From Synechococcus sp. CCY 0621 (GTDB lineage: Bacteria > Cyanobacteriota > Cyanobacteriia > PCC-6307 > Cyanobiaceae): a stretch of 64,000 bases of DNA. The notes under the pieces were generated by a model. It worked only from the letters and a program-made list of their open reading frames with translations, did not search any database and was not told where the DNA came from. The translations under genes and the position numbers were made by a program. Positions 25,012 to 35,616 of this stretch are shown here, piece after piece (position 1 is the stretch's first letter; every line of letters starts with the position of its first letter). The DNA lies in the NCBI RefSeq assembly GCF_019038465.1, contig NZ_JAFKRH010000031.1, positions 1 to 64,000 on the forward strand, given 5' to 3'.

Positions 25012-26597
25012 CAGCGTCCGGCGGCCAGGCGCTCCAGCACGTGCTCCAGGGTGTACCCGAACAGGGCGGGATCCGGCTCGCCCTGGCCCAGATCGTCGAG
25101 GCCCAGTTCTCCCCAGCGACCATCCACCCGCGCCTCCAGGGCGGCATCCCGGCCCAGGGCCTGGCCCCAGTCGTGGCGCTTCTCCGGACCGATCTTGGTG
25201 GTGGCATCAATCGCCAGCCGCCCCCCTAGCCCCAGCCGTTCGCTGGCGAAATCGAGCGAGTCGAAGGGGGTGTCCTCCAGCACGAACAGGTCGCGCTGCG
25301 GATCCACCTGGGCGCTGATCGCCCAGATCACCTGGCGCGGATCGCGGATCGCGATCGATTTGTCGACCACCACCACGAACTTGGTGTAAGTGAACTGGGG
25401 CAGGGCGCTCCAGAAGGCCATGGCCGCCCGCTTGGCCTGGCCCGGATAGGCCTTGTCGATGGCGATCACCGCCAGCTTGTAGCTGAGGCCCTCCATCGGC
25501 AGGAAGAAGTCGACGATCTCGGGAATCTGCTGGCGCAGGATCGGCGTGTAGATGCGGTTCAGGGCGATCGCCAGCATGGCCTCTTCCTTCGGCGGACGGC
25601 CGCTGAAGGTGGTCAGGAAAATCGGCTCACGGCGCTGGGTGACGCAGTGGAAGCGCACCAGGGGCGAGTCCTCTTCACCGCCGTAGAAACCCATGTGGTC
25701 GCCGCAGGGACCGTCGGGGAGAACCTCGCCAGGGGTGATCGTGCCCTCCAGCACCACCTCGCTGTGGGAGGGCACCTCCAGATCGAGGGTTTTGCAGCGG
25801 GCCAGTCGCACGCCCTCACCGGCGTAGAGCCCGGCGAACAGCCATTCGCTCAGCTGCACCGGTATCGGCGTGGCCGCCGCCATCACCAGCAGCGGGTGCA
25901 CACCGATGGCCACTGCCACCTCGAGCTTGCGGCCCATCGCCGCCGCCTTGCGCAGGTGCCGGGCGCCGCCCCGCACGCTCAGCCAATGCACGGTGGCGCT
26001 GTTGATCGACTGGCGCTGCAGCCGGTAGACGCCGACGTTGGGCACGCCGGTTTCGGGGTCCTTGGTGATCACCAGCCCGAGGGTGATCACCCCGCCCGCA
26101 TCCCCCGGCCATGGGCGCAGCAGCGGCAGGGACTCCAGGTTCACCAGATCGCCTTTGAACACCTGCTGGTGGCAGGGGGGGGTGAGGTCGAGGTCGGGCC
26201 GGGCCCGCACCAGATCCCAGAACACCCCCCCGAACTTCATCACCTCCTTGAGGCCCTTCGGCGGCCGGGGCTGCTGCAACAGGGCCAGGCGTTCACCAAG
26301 GGCTTCGAGCTCCTCGGGCCGTTCCATGCCCATGCTCCAAAGCACCCGTTCCACCGTGCCCATCAGGTTCACGGCCACCGGCATGGGGGAGCCGATCACG
26401 TTCTCGAACAGCAGGGCCGGGCCGCCCATGGCCAGCACCCGATCGGCGATGGCCGCCAGTTCCAGATCCGGATCCACCGGCGCCGTGATGCGCCGAAGCT
26501 GGCCGCGCTTCTCCAGCAACGCCAGGAAATCGCGCAGATTGCGCTGCCGCCCGAGCGCCTTGCCGCTCCCGATTCCTTCAGCCACCACCCTCGCCAC
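25011..26597 (-). CDS. ubiD: UbiD-family prenylated-FMN decarboxylase
   Basis: UbiD decarboxylates aromatic or unsaturated acids using prenylated FMN made by UbiX. In cyanobacteria it is thought to act on the hydroxybenzoate precursor of plastoquinone. The 528-residue product shows NLRDFLALLEKRGQLRRI, GVYRLQRQSINSATVHWL, DGPCGDHMGFYGGEEDSP, PPKEEAMLAIALNRIYTPIL and the C-terminal FVVVVDKSIAIRDPRQVIWAI with the conserved Asp/Arg. The start is a GTG. ubiX is not in the window. The rrf2 gene is coupled downstream, suggesting regulation linked to quinone or flavin status. Confidence 0.92.
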   Translation of the reverse strand: MARVVAEGIGSGKALGRQRNLRDFLALLEKRGQLRRITAPVDPDLELAAIADRVLAMGGPALLFENVIGSPMPVAVNLMGTVERVLWSMGMERPEELEALGERLALLQQPRPPKGLKEVMKFGGVFWDLVRARPDLDLTPPCHQQVFKGDLVNLESLPLLRPWPGDAGGVITLGLVITKDPETGVPNVGVYRLQRQSINSATVHWLSVRGGARHLRKAAAMGRKLEVAVAIGVHPLLVMAAATPIPVQLSEWLFAGLYAGEGVRLARCKTLDLEVPSHSEVVLEGTITPGEVLPDGPCGDHMGFYGGEEDSPLVRFHCVTQRREPIFLTTFSGRPPKEEAMLAIALNRIYTPILRQQIPEIVDFFLPMEGLSYKLAVIAIDKAYPGQAKRAAMAFWSALPQFTYTKFVVVVDKSIAIRDPRQVIWAISAQVDPQRDLFVLEDTPFDSLDFASERLGLGGRLAIDATTKIGPEKRHDWGQALGRDAALEARVDGRWGELGLDDLGQGEPDPALFGYTLEHVLERLAAGR

Positions 26598-26658
26598 CGT
26601 CGTCCTGCGCCGTCGAGCTGCTGCCTACTGTGACGCACCCCCGTAGCGATCGCGTCCC

Positions 26659-27414
26659 GTGCTGCTCTCCTACTTCCACACCTCCGAAGCCGTTCCCCCT
26701 CTGCGTTCTCCCGAGGAGGACGGCCCCGACGCGGCCGTGGTCATCGACGTGCTGCGGGCCACGACCACCATCGCCTGGGCGCTCCAGAACGGGGCCGAGG
26801 CGATCCAGGCCTTCGCCGATCTCGGCGCCCTCGAAGCCGCCGCCGCCGACTGGCCGGCCCCTCGCCGGCTGCGGGCCGGGGAGCGGGGCGGCAAGCGGGT
26901 GGAGGGCTACGACCTGGGCAACTCCCCCCTGGCGGTCACCCCGGAGCGGGTCGAGAGCAAGCGCATTTTCCTGAGCACCACCAACGGCACCCGCTCCCTC
27001 GACCGGGTCCAGGCGGTGCCCCTGCTGATCACCGCCTGCCTGCCCAACCGCACCGCCGTGGCCAGGCGCCTGATCGAGCGGCAGGCCCTGCGGGTGTGGA
27101 TCGTGGGCAGCGGCTGGGAGGGGGACTACTCCCTTGAGGACAGCCTGGCGGCGGGGGCCGTGGCTTCGGCCGCGATCGAGCTGGCGGTGGCCCCCCACAT
27201 GGGGGTGCGCTGCGCCAACGACGAGATGCTGGCGGCCCTCGCCCTGTGGCAGCAGTGGCGCCATGACACCGAGACCTGCCTGCGCAGCGCCAGCCATGGC
27301 CAGCGCCTGATCAGCCTCGGCAACCACGACGCCGATTTCGCCTGCTGCGCCGCCGTGGACAGCCTGGAGATCGTGCCGATCCAGGCCGAACCCGGGGTTC
27401 TGCGCGCCAGCTGA
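26659..27414 (+). CDS. comB: 2-phosphosulfolactate phosphatase (ComB family)
   Basis: A 251-residue protein of the ComB family, which in methanogens removes phosphate from 2-phosphosulfolactate on the way to coenzyme M. Motifs are [17 protein letters not shown] near residue 26, [31 protein letters not shown] and [10 protein letters not shown]. Cyanobacteria are not known to make coenzyme M, so the real substrate is open, possibly another sulfo- or phospho-acid. The start is GTG; a HIP1 site (26646-26653) lies 5 bases before it, in the 61-base gap to the divergent ubiD. Confidence 0.85.
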   Translation: MLLSYFHTSEAVPPLRSPEEDGPDAAVVIDVLRATTTIAWALQNGAEAIQAFADLGALEAAAADWPAPRRLRAGERGGKRVEGYDLGNSPLAVTPERVESKRIFLSTTNGTRSLDRVQAVPLLITACLPNRTAVARRLIERQALRVWIVGSGWEGDYSLEDSLAAGAVASAAIELAVAPHMGVRCANDEMLAALALWQQWRHDTETCLRSASHGQRLISLGNHDADFACCAAVDSLEIVPIQAEPGVLRAS

Positions 27415-27475
27415 GCCGCGCCTTGCCCCCCTTGGCGGGTCCCTTACGATTCGCCGGTCTTGGTGTGGTCCGGCG

Positions 27476-28294
27476 GTGAGCAGTTTTCTGGCAGCGGCGC
27501 TGCAACTCACCAGCACGCCGGATCCGGAGGCCAATTTCGCGGCGGCGGAGGAGCTGATCGAACTGGCGGCCCGCCGCGGCGCCGACCTGGTCGGTCTGCC
27601 CGAGAACTTCGCCTTCATGGGCGACGACGCCCGCCGGCTGGAGCTGGCACCGGTCCTGGCCGAACGCTGCAGCCGTTTCCTGGTCACCATGGCTCGCCGC
27701 TACCAGGTGACCCTCCTGGGAGGGGGGTTTCCGGTGCCGGCCGGGGAGGGCCAGACCTTCAACCGCGCCGAGCTGGTGGGCCGGGAAGGCCAGCTCCTGG
27801 CCCGCTACGACAAGATCCACCTCTTCGATGTGGACCTGCCCGACGGCATCACCTACCGGGAGTCCGCCACGGTGCAACCCGGCCACGAGCTGCCGCCGGT
27901 GGTTGATGTGCCAGGGCTCTGCCGCGTCGGCCTGTCGATCTGTTACGACGTCCGCTTCCCCGAGCTCTACCGCCAGCTGGCTGGTGCCGGTGCCCAGTTG
28001 CTCATGATCCCGGCCGCCTTCACCGCCTACACCGGCAAGGACCACTGGCAGGTGCTGCTCCAGGCCCGGGCGATCGAGAACACCGCCTACGTGCTGGCGC
28101 CCGCCCAGACCGGGCTCCACTACGGCCGCCGCCAGACCCATGGCCATGCCCTGGTGATCGACCCCTGGGGCACTGTGATGGCCGATGCGGGGGTGGAGCC
28201 GGGTCTGGCGATGGCCCCGGTCGACATGGCCCACGAGGCCAGGGTCCGTGCCCAGATGCCGAGCCTGCAGCACCGTCACCCGGCCCTTTTCTGA
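27476..28294 (+). CDS. Nitrilase-superfamily amidohydrolase, Nit1/Nit2-like
   Basis: A 272-residue carbon-nitrogen hydrolase with the Glu-Lys-Cys triad: Glu in VGLPENFAFMG, Lys in RYDKIHLFDVD, Cys in LSICYDVRFPELYR. The HLFDVDLPDG segment resembles the Nit subgroup, which repairs deaminated glutathione to alpha-ketoglutarate and cysteinylglycine; omega-amidase is an alternative. The start is GTG (MSSFLAAALQL). Its stop abuts the GTG start of the amidase gene directly, so the genes are coupled. Confidence 0.9.
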   Translation: MSSFLAAALQLTSTPDPEANFAAAEELIELAARRGADLVGLPENFAFMGDDARRLELAPVLAERCSRFLVTMARRYQVTLLGGGFPVPAGEGQTFNRAELVGREGQLLARYDKIHLFDVDLPDGITYRESATVQPGHELPPVVDVPGLCRVGLSICYDVRFPELYRQLAGAGAQLLMIPAAFTAYTGKDHWQVLLQARAIENTAYVLAPAQTGLHYGRRQTHGHALVIDPWGTVMADAGVEPGLAMAPVDMAHEARVRAQMPSLQHRHPALF

Positions 28295-29401
28295 GTGTCC
28301 ATGGGAGTGCGTGCGTCGCGATTCGCCTGGTTGCTGAGCTTGCCCCTGCTGCTCGGGGCCCTGCCCGCCCAGGCGGCGAGCGCCCTTTCCGCCTGGCGCC
28401 TCAGCCGCGAGGGGGTGCTGGAGCTGCGCACCTCCCCGGGGGTCCGGCTGCAGGCCTTCTACGAGGAAGGTTCCGGCCCCACCGGCCCCCGGGTGTGGGT
28501 GGACCTGCCCGGTGCCCCCCAGCGCAGCCGTTCGGTGCCCGTCGGCGGTCTGGTGCGGGAGGTGCGCATCGGTCGGCCCGATTCAGGCACCACCCGGCTG
28601 GTGCTCGAATTCAGGCCCGGCACCCGCCTGGATCCGCGCCAGCTGCGGCTGGTGGGCACGTCCCGGGATCGTTGGCGCCTCACCCTCACCGGCCTGCCCC
28701 TCAGCGGCTTCACCCGCAACGTCGGCGAGGGCGACATGGACGCGACAACGTCCAGCTGGACCGCTTCGCGCCCCAGCGGCTACGGCAGCAGCGGCCGGGC
28801 CACCTCCGGCCGGCCCCTGTCCTCCGATGGCCTGCCCGTCGTGCCCCGGGGCCGCTTCCGGGTGGTGATCGATCCGGGTCACGGCGGACCCGATCCGGGG
28901 GCCGTGGGGATCGGTGGGCTGCGGGAGACCGACGTGGTGCTGGATGTGAGCCTGCAGGTGGCCCAGCTGCTCCAGACCCGGGGGGTGCAGGTGCTGATGA
29001 CCCGCACCTCGGACGTGGACGTTGACCTGCCCCCGCGGGTGTCGCTGGCCAACAGCAGCAACGCCGACGTGTTCGTCAGCATCCATGCCAATGCCCTGAG
29101 CATGGCCCGCCCTGATGTGAACGGGGTGGAGACGTTCTATTTCCAGTCAGGCAGCTCCCTGCGACTGGCCCAGGCGATCCAGTCCCGCATCATGGCGATC
29201 TCGCCAGGCACGCCCGATCGCGGGGCCCGCCCGGGCCGTTTCTTCGTGATCCGCCGCACGGTGATGCCGGCGGCGCTCGCGGAGATGGGTTTCGTCACCG
29301 GTCGCGTCGACGCCCCCCGCCTGGCCGATCCCAATTTCCGCCGCCGCCTCGCCGTGGCCATCACCGCCGGCATCCTCGACTTTCTCCAGGGGGCCTCGTG
29401 A
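28295..29401 (+). CDS. amiC: N-acetylmuramoyl-L-alanine amidase with AMIN domain, exported
   Basis: A periplasmic zinc amidase that removes stem peptides from murein, needed for cell separation; in filamentous cyanobacteria AmiC-type enzymes drill septal nanopores. The 368-residue product has a signal peptide (FAWLLSLPLLLGALPAQAAS), an AMIN-like beta domain (about 30-150), a Ser/Gly linker, then Amidase_3: VVIDPGHGGPDPGAVG, RETDVVLDVSL, VSIHANALS and ALAEMGFVTG with the catalytic Glu. The GTG at 28295 or the ATG 6 bases later may start it. Its stop overlaps murI by four bases, pairing murein hydrolysis with D-glutamate supply. Confidence 0.92.
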   Translation: MSMGVRASRFAWLLSLPLLLGALPAQAASALSAWRLSREGVLELRTSPGVRLQAFYEEGSGPTGPRVWVDLPGAPQRSRSVPVGGLVREVRIGRPDSGTTRLVLEFRPGTRLDPRQLRLVGTSRDRWRLTLTGLPLSGFTRNVGEGDMDATTSSWTASRPSGYGSSGRATSGRPLSSDGLPVVPRGRFRVVIDPGHGGPDPGAVGIGGLRETDVVLDVSLQVAQLLQTRGVQVLMTRTSDVDVDLPPRVSLANSSNADVFVSIHANALSMARPDVNGVETFYFQSGSSLRLAQAIQSRIMAISPGTPDRGARPGRFFVIRRTVMPAALAEMGFVTGRVDAPRLADPNFRRRLAVAITAGILDFLQGAS

Positions 29402-30222
29402 GCCTGCTGGTCGGTCTGTTCGACAGTGGCCTCGGCGGCCTGACAGTGCTGCGCCAGGTCCATGCCCTCTATCCCCACTCCCCTTGCCTCTACCTGGGGG
29501 ACACGGCCCGGGTCCCCTACGGACAGCGCTCGAAGGAGGAGATCCGGGCGATCGCCTCGGAGGTGGTGCACTGGCTGCGCCTGCAGGGGGTGGGGGTGCT
29601 GGTGATGGCCTGCAACACCTCCAATGCCCTGGCCCTTGACGTGGCCGTGGGCGAAGCGGGCGTGCCGGTGGTTGGCCTGATCGACAGCCTGGCCAGCGAA
29701 CTGACCAGCGACCACGTCGGGGTGCTGGCCACCCCGGCCACCGCCGCCAGTGGTGCCTACCGGCGCTCGATCCAGGCCTGCCGCCCCTCGGCCCGGGTGC
29801 TGGAGATGGGCTGTCCCGCCTTCGTGCCCCTGATCGAGGCGGGCGATCTGCAGGCCCCTGAGCTGCGCGCCGCCGCCGCCCGCTACCTGGCCCCGTTGCT
29901 GGAGGCGGAGGTGGACACCATCGTGCTGGGCTGCACCCACTACCCGCTGCTGCGGGCCCTGCTGGCCGAGCTGCTCCCCCCGGATGTGCAGCTGGTGGAC
30001 CCGGCCCTGGCGGCCGCCCAGCGCCTCGGTCCCCTGCTGGCCAGCCTGGGCGATTCCCCTGAGGTCGACCAGGCGGTGGAGTCGGTGCGGCCGCCCCTGG
30101 AGCGCACCCGTTTCTGTGTCACCGGGCCCGCCGAGGCCTTCGCCACCGCGGCAGCGGCCTGGCTGGGAAGCCGCCCGGCGGTGCGCAGCGTCAGCCTGCA
30201 GTCGCCCACCCGCGCCTATTGA
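29398..30222 (+). CDS. murI: Glutamate racemase
   Basis: It makes D-glutamate for the peptidoglycan stem peptide in the cytosol. The 274-residue protein has GLFDSGLGGLTVLRQV at residues 6-21, LGDTARVPYG, the first catalytic Cys in VMACNTSNAL near 77 and the second in VLGCTHYPLL near 181. The GTG start overlaps the amiC stop (GTGA). The sds gene follows after 37 bases. Confidence 0.95.
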   Translation: MSLLVGLFDSGLGGLTVLRQVHALYPHSPCLYLGDTARVPYGQRSKEEIRAIASEVVHWLRLQGVGVLVMACNTSNALALDVAVGEAGVPVVGLIDSLASELTSDHVGVLATPATAASGAYRRSIQACRPSARVLEMGCPAFVPLIEAGDLQAPELRAAAARYLAPLLEAEVDTIVLGCTHYPLLRALLAELLPPDVQLVDPALAAAQRLGPLLASLGDSPEVDQAVESVRPPLERTRFCVTGPAEAFATAAAAWLGSRPAVRSVSLQSPTRAY

Positions 30223-30250
30223 GGCACGGCCCCTAGGATCCATTCATCGT

Positions 30251-30256
30251 GGAGGT
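30251..30256 (+). promoter_or_regulatory. Strong Shine-Dalgarno site before sds
   Basis: GGAGGT stands three bases before a GTG codon and decides the start of sds. The reading frame is open for a further 276 bases upstream, but that part lies inside murI in another frame. Confidence 0.6.
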
Positions 30257-30259
30257 GAC

Positions 30260-31231
30260 GTGGCGACGGTTGCAGAGTTGCTCCAGCCGGTGGAGTCCGA
30301 CCTCGATGCCCTGCTGGCCGATTTGCGCAGCCTGATCGGCGCCGGCCATCCGATTCTTCAGGCCGCTGCCGAGCACCTGTTCGCGGCCGGTGGCAAGCGG
30401 TTGCGACCGGGCATCGTGCTGTTGCTGTCGCGGGCCATTGCCCCCGATGGGGGCCTCAGCCCCCGCCACCGGCGGCTGGCGGAGATCACCGAGATGATCC
30501 ACACCGCCTCTCTTGTTCACGACGACGTGGTGGATGAGGCGGCCACCCGCCGGGGCGTGGCCACGGTGCACAGCCGCTTCAACCATCGCGTTGCCGTGCT
30601 GGCTGGCGATTTTCTCTTCGCCCAGGCCAGCTGGCACCTGGCCAACCTCGATGATCTCGAGGTGGTGAAACTGCTCTCCCGCGTGATCATGGACCTGGCC
30701 GATGGCGAGGTGCGCCAGGGGCTGTTCCGCTACGACACGGGCCAGAGCTTCGAGACCTACCTCGAGAAGAGCTACTGCAAGACGGCGTCGCTGATCGCCA
30801 ACAGTGCCCGCGCCGCCGGGGTGCTCACCGGTCTGCCCGAACCGCGCCTGGACGCCCTGTATCGCTTCGGTCGCCAGCTCGGCCTGGCCTTCCAGGTGGT
30901 GGATGACATCCTCGATTTCACCGCCAGCGACCAGCAGCTCGGCAAGCCCGCCGCCAGCGATCTTGCCTCGGGCTACCTCACCGCCCCGGTGCTCTACGCC
31001 CTTGAGGAGCGGCCCGCCTTGGCCGGGTTGATCGAGCGGGAGTTCTGCGAAGCCGGCGACCTCGACCAGGCCCTGGCCATGGTGCGCGGCTGCGAGGCCA
31101 TCGGCCGTGCCCGTGCCCTGGCCGAGGGCTTCGCCCGGGAGGCCCACGAGGCGATCGAGTGGTTGCCCCCCTCGGAGCCCCGCAGTGCCCTGCGCGCCCT
31201 GCCGGAATTCGTGCTCAGCCGTCTTTACTGA
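30260..31231 (+). CDS. sds: Solanesyl (all-trans polyprenyl) diphosphate synthase
   Basis: It elongates allylic diphosphates with isopentenyl diphosphate to the C45 side chain of plastoquinone-9. The 323-residue protein is a trans-prenyltransferase: GGKRLRPGIVLL near residue 47, first Asp-rich motif LVHDDVVDEAATRRG near 86, and second motif FQVVDDILDFTAS near 213. The length and the residues upstream of the first motif fit long-chain synthases rather than GGPP synthase. The GTG start is fixed by GGAGGT. Together with ubiD at 25-26.6 kb, the window carries two plastoquinone steps. The last 7 bases overlap the convergent HAD gene. Confidence 0.92.
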   Translation: MATVAELLQPVESDLDALLADLRSLIGAGHPILQAAAEHLFAAGGKRLRPGIVLLLSRAIAPDGGLSPRHRRLAEITEMIHTASLVHDDVVDEAATRRGVATVHSRFNHRVAVLAGDFLFAQASWHLANLDDLEVVKLLSRVIMDLADGEVRQGLFRYDTGQSFETYLEKSYCKTASLIANSARAAGVLTGLPEPRLDALYRFGRQLGLAFQVVDDILDFTASDQQLGKPAASDLASGYLTAPVLYALEERPALAGLIEREFCEAGDLDQALAMVRGCEAIGRARALAEGFAREAHEAIEWLPPSEPRSALRALPEFVLSRLY

Positions 31232-31899
31232 TCCAGCTCCACCTCTGCCAAAGAGTTGAGGCAGATCACACCTTCGGGGTAGGCCTGGCAGCCCACCCCT
31301 TGGGGGAGCAGCACATGCACCCGGCAGCCGGCGCCCAGGGCGGCGGCCACACCGGCGCTGGAATCTTCGAAGGCCCAGCACGCCGTGGGTGCCACCCCCA
31401 GGCGCCGGGCCGCCAGCAGGAAGGGGTCGGGGGCGGGTTTGCCGCCGCCCAGGTCCGGGTCATCGCCATGGACCCGTTCGCGGATCAGGGCCATCCAGGG
31501 GTGGGGGGCCACCTTCATCGCCACCGCCTGGTGTGCGCTGCTGGTGGCCAGGGCCATGGGGATCCCCAGGGCCGCGCAACGACGCACCAGGGCCTCGGCG
31601 CCGGGCATGGCCGGGGCCGTGGCCAGCAGGGCTTCGGCGATCGGCTGACGCACGGCCAGCAACTCCTGGACGCTGAGCGGCGGCCCGCCGGCGGCAACGA
31701 TCCACTGCTGCACCTGGCTGGCGCAGTCGAGGCGCCGCCGGCCCCGCAGACTGAGCAGTTCGGCCCCAGAGAGGGGGCGGCCGAAGCGGCTGGAGGCCTC
31801 CTGCCAGGCCCTGGCATGGGAGGGCTCGGTGTCCAGCAGCAGACCGTCGAGATCGAACAGGCAGGCGGCGGGTCGCTGGGGCATGCCCCCAGCCTGCAT
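31225..31899 (-). CDS. HAD-superfamily phosphatase, beta-phosphoglucomutase-like
   Basis: A 224-residue HAD hydrolase: motif I CLFDLDGLLLDTEPSHA (nucleophile Asp), motif II MALATSSAH, motif III Lys in GGKPAPDPFLLA and motif IV FEDSSAGVAAALGAG. The helical cap between motifs I and II places it with beta-phosphoglucomutase and sugar-phosphate phosphatases (subfamily IA); the substrate is not known. ATG at 31899 is used; ATG 15 bases later is possible. Its start touches the stop of the upstream small gene (TGATG). Confidence 0.88.
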   Translation of the reverse strand: MQAGGMPQRPAACLFDLDGLLLDTEPSHARAWQEASSRFGRPLSGAELLSLRGRRRLDCASQVQQWIVAAGGPPLSVQELLAVRQPIAEALLATAPAMPGAEALVRRCAALGIPMALATSSAHQAVAMKVAPHPWMALIRERVHGDDPDLGGGKPAPDPFLLAARRLGVAPTACWAFEDSSAGVAAALGAGCRVHVLLPQGVGCQAYPEGVICLNSLAEVELDQ

Positions 31900-32225
31900 C
31901 AGGACGGATCGTTCTCGGGGTAACGGTCCTCCAGCGCGGTTTCCAGGGTGGTGAGCAGCAGCACCAGGGCGGCCCGCTCATCGAGCTCGCTGCCGCCCAC
32001 CTCATGGATCCAGCGGTGGCAGAGGGCCTCGATCTGCTGGAACAGACCGGTGCCGCCCCGCAGCAGGGTCATCACCTTCTCGACGTTGTCCTCATCGATG
32101 TCCGGCGGCAGACCCACCACGTAGCGGCGACCGTCGTCCCCCACGTAGGTGAGGTTGCCATCGGCGTCGCGTGTCGGGCCGGCATGGGGCGTGATGGGCT
32201 GCTCCTCCATGGCCTTCCGCTCCAT
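31899..32225 (-). CDS. Conserved hypothetical protein, about 108 residues
   Basis: A small acidic soluble protein, with DGNLTYVGDDGRRYVVGLPPD in the first half and a Leu-rich helical second half (ERAALVLLLTTLETALEDRY). No membrane segment, Cys cluster or known domain is seen, and I do not recognise the family. A second ATG 15 bases downstream (MEEQP) could be the start. It is coupled to the HAD phosphatase by a one-base stop/start overlap. Confidence 0.65.
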   Translation of the reverse strand: MERKAMEEQPITPHAGPTRDADGNLTYVGDDGRRYVVGLPPDIDEDNVEKVMTLLRGGTGLFQQIEALCHRWIHEVGGSELDERAALVLLLTTLETALEDRYPENDPS

Positions 32226-32325
32226 TCCCTTGGGTTCGCCCCCTGGCTAACGCCGCCGGGCGAACTTGCCAAGCAGCGATGAGCAGCCCTGATCGGCCCG
32301 ATCGGTGCTTCAGGGCCTGAGGGCC

Positions 32326-32778
32326 TCAGCGGTTCAGCCGCTGCATCCGCCAGGTCACGAAGGTGCCGATCGGGCTCCAGAGCAGGAAGGGCAGCAGCAG
32401 CAGGCTGGCGGGCCGTGACACGGCCAGCAGCGCCAGCGCCAGGCCCAGTCCCCAGAGCCAGCCGGCCAGGCCCGCCGCCGTTCCCCAGGCGAGCCGCCGG
32501 GTGCGGCAGATCAGCAGCGTGTAGCTCTGCACCAGAACGAGCAGCACCAGGAAGCCCACCATGGCCAGGGGCGCCGTCACCCCACCAGCCCACCAGCGGA
32601 TCAGGGCCGAGGCGTAGAAGCAGACGTAGACGACCGACCAGATCACGGGGATCCAGCGCTCGAAGGTGAGCCAGCGCGGCCGCCGCAGCCGCAGGAACCA
32701 GGCGAACTGCTGGCGGCTCGGGGTCAGGACGGCGATCACCAGGCCCATCACCAGCAGGATCGTCAGCCAGGCAGGCAT
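32326..32778 (-). CDS. TspO/MBR-like membrane protein (copy 2)
   Basis: A 150-residue, five-helix membrane protein with RRPRWLTFERWIPVIWSVVYVCFYAS, corresponding to the PxWxP-W--VW--LY segment of TspO, and LLPFLLWSPIGTFVTWRMQRLN, corresponding to the TspO last helix. It is more divergent than the TspO-like gene at 17.3 kb; the Pro-rich loop is shortened. Tetrapyrrole binding is inferred from family only. The 100 bases to the next minus-strand gene hold nothing recognised. It is divergent from acs. Confidence 0.65.
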   Translation of the reverse strand: MPAWLTILLVMGLVIAVLTPSRQQFAWFLRLRRPRWLTFERWIPVIWSVVYVCFYASALIRWWAGGVTAPLAMVGFLVLLVLVQSYTLLICRTRRLAWGTAAGLAGWLWGLGLALALLAVSRPASLLLLPFLLWSPIGTFVTWRMQRLNR

Positions 32779-32858
32779 GGGAAGGGAGCCGTGTCCCTCC
32801 AGCGTGGCCTGTCTGCGGTTGAATGCACCATGCCCCAGCCCGCCCGGCAGGCTTTGCC

Positions 32859-34832
<1,974 letters not shown>

Positions 34833-34856
34833 GGCTCTTCGTCCGTCCGGATGGCC

Positions 34857-35585
34857 TCAGGTCGTTCGGGACCAGGTGCTGATCTGCTCGGCCAGCCGCT
34901 CCATGCCCCGCTGGCGGGCCGGATCATCGGCCCATTCCCCCAGGAACTGCTTGCGCAGGCCGCCGCTGGCCGGGGTGAGGTGATCCCCGGGCAGCTCGAC
35001 CAGGCTGGAGGCATCGCCGGCCCTGGCCTGCAGCACGCCGATCAGCCGGCCGCTCTGGTCGATGCTGTCGCGGCTGAAGCGCACCAGCAGGTTGCGGGGC
35101 TGGCGGTAGCTGCTGCCGATCTGGAGCAGGGTGTCCTCCGGGGAGGGGCTGAACTCGCTGCGGAAGCGGAATTGCTGGCCCAGCTCAGCCAGGAAGGGGA
35201 TCGAGCGCTCGGCCGAGAAGTTGTTGAAACTGAGCGCCACCAGGCCATCACAGCGGCGGCCGCCATCGGGGGCGAGCAGGTGCAGCTTGCAGCCGAGGCT
35301 GTGGCCCAGGCGGATCAGGGTGGCGTCGGCCGGCCCGGCCTGCTGCTCCCGCACCTGGCGGAACAGGCGCCAGGCGGCGTTGGCCTGGGCCTGGTGGTCG
35401 AAGCCCGGCACGTAGCTCCAGGCATGGATCCGCCAGCCGCGGGCGGCCAGGGCCTCGAGAAAGCGCCGGTAGCTCAGCTGGGGGGTGGCGGCCAGGTAGC
35501 TGCCGCCGATGAACTCGATCAGCCCCAGGGGCCGGCCCGTGGGCTCCAGGGTCCAGAGCTCCCCCTGCTGTCGCCACAGTGTCAT
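34857..35585 (-). CDS. DUF1350 alpha/beta-hydrolase-like protein
   Basis: A 242-residue protein of the cyanobacterial/plastid DUF1350 family: GLIEFIGGSYLAATPQLSYRRFLEAL near residue 20, then LIRLGHSLGCKLHLL (GHSxG nucleophile-elbow motif) near 89 and VALSFNNFSAERSIPF. The fold resembles alpha/beta hydrolases, and Ser of GHSLG is the likely nucleophile if active. No activity is established. It is followed toward the left by convergent acs (24-base gap) and lies 31 bases downstream of prxQ on the same strand. Confidence 0.82.
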   Translation of the reverse strand: MTLWRQQGELWTLEPTGRPLGLIEFIGGSYLAATPQLSYRRFLEALAARGWRIHAWSYVPGFDHQAQANAAWRLFRQVREQQAGPADATLIRLGHSLGCKLHLLAPDGGRRCDGLVALSFNNFSAERSIPFLAELGQQFRFRSEFSPSPEDTLLQIGSSYRQPRNLLVRFSRDSIDQSGRLIGVLQARAGDASSLVELPGDHLTPASGGLRKQFLGEWADDPARQRGMERLAEQISTWSRTT

Positions 35586-35616
35586 CGGCCCTGTCCCTCC
35601 CTAGGCACGGCGTGGC

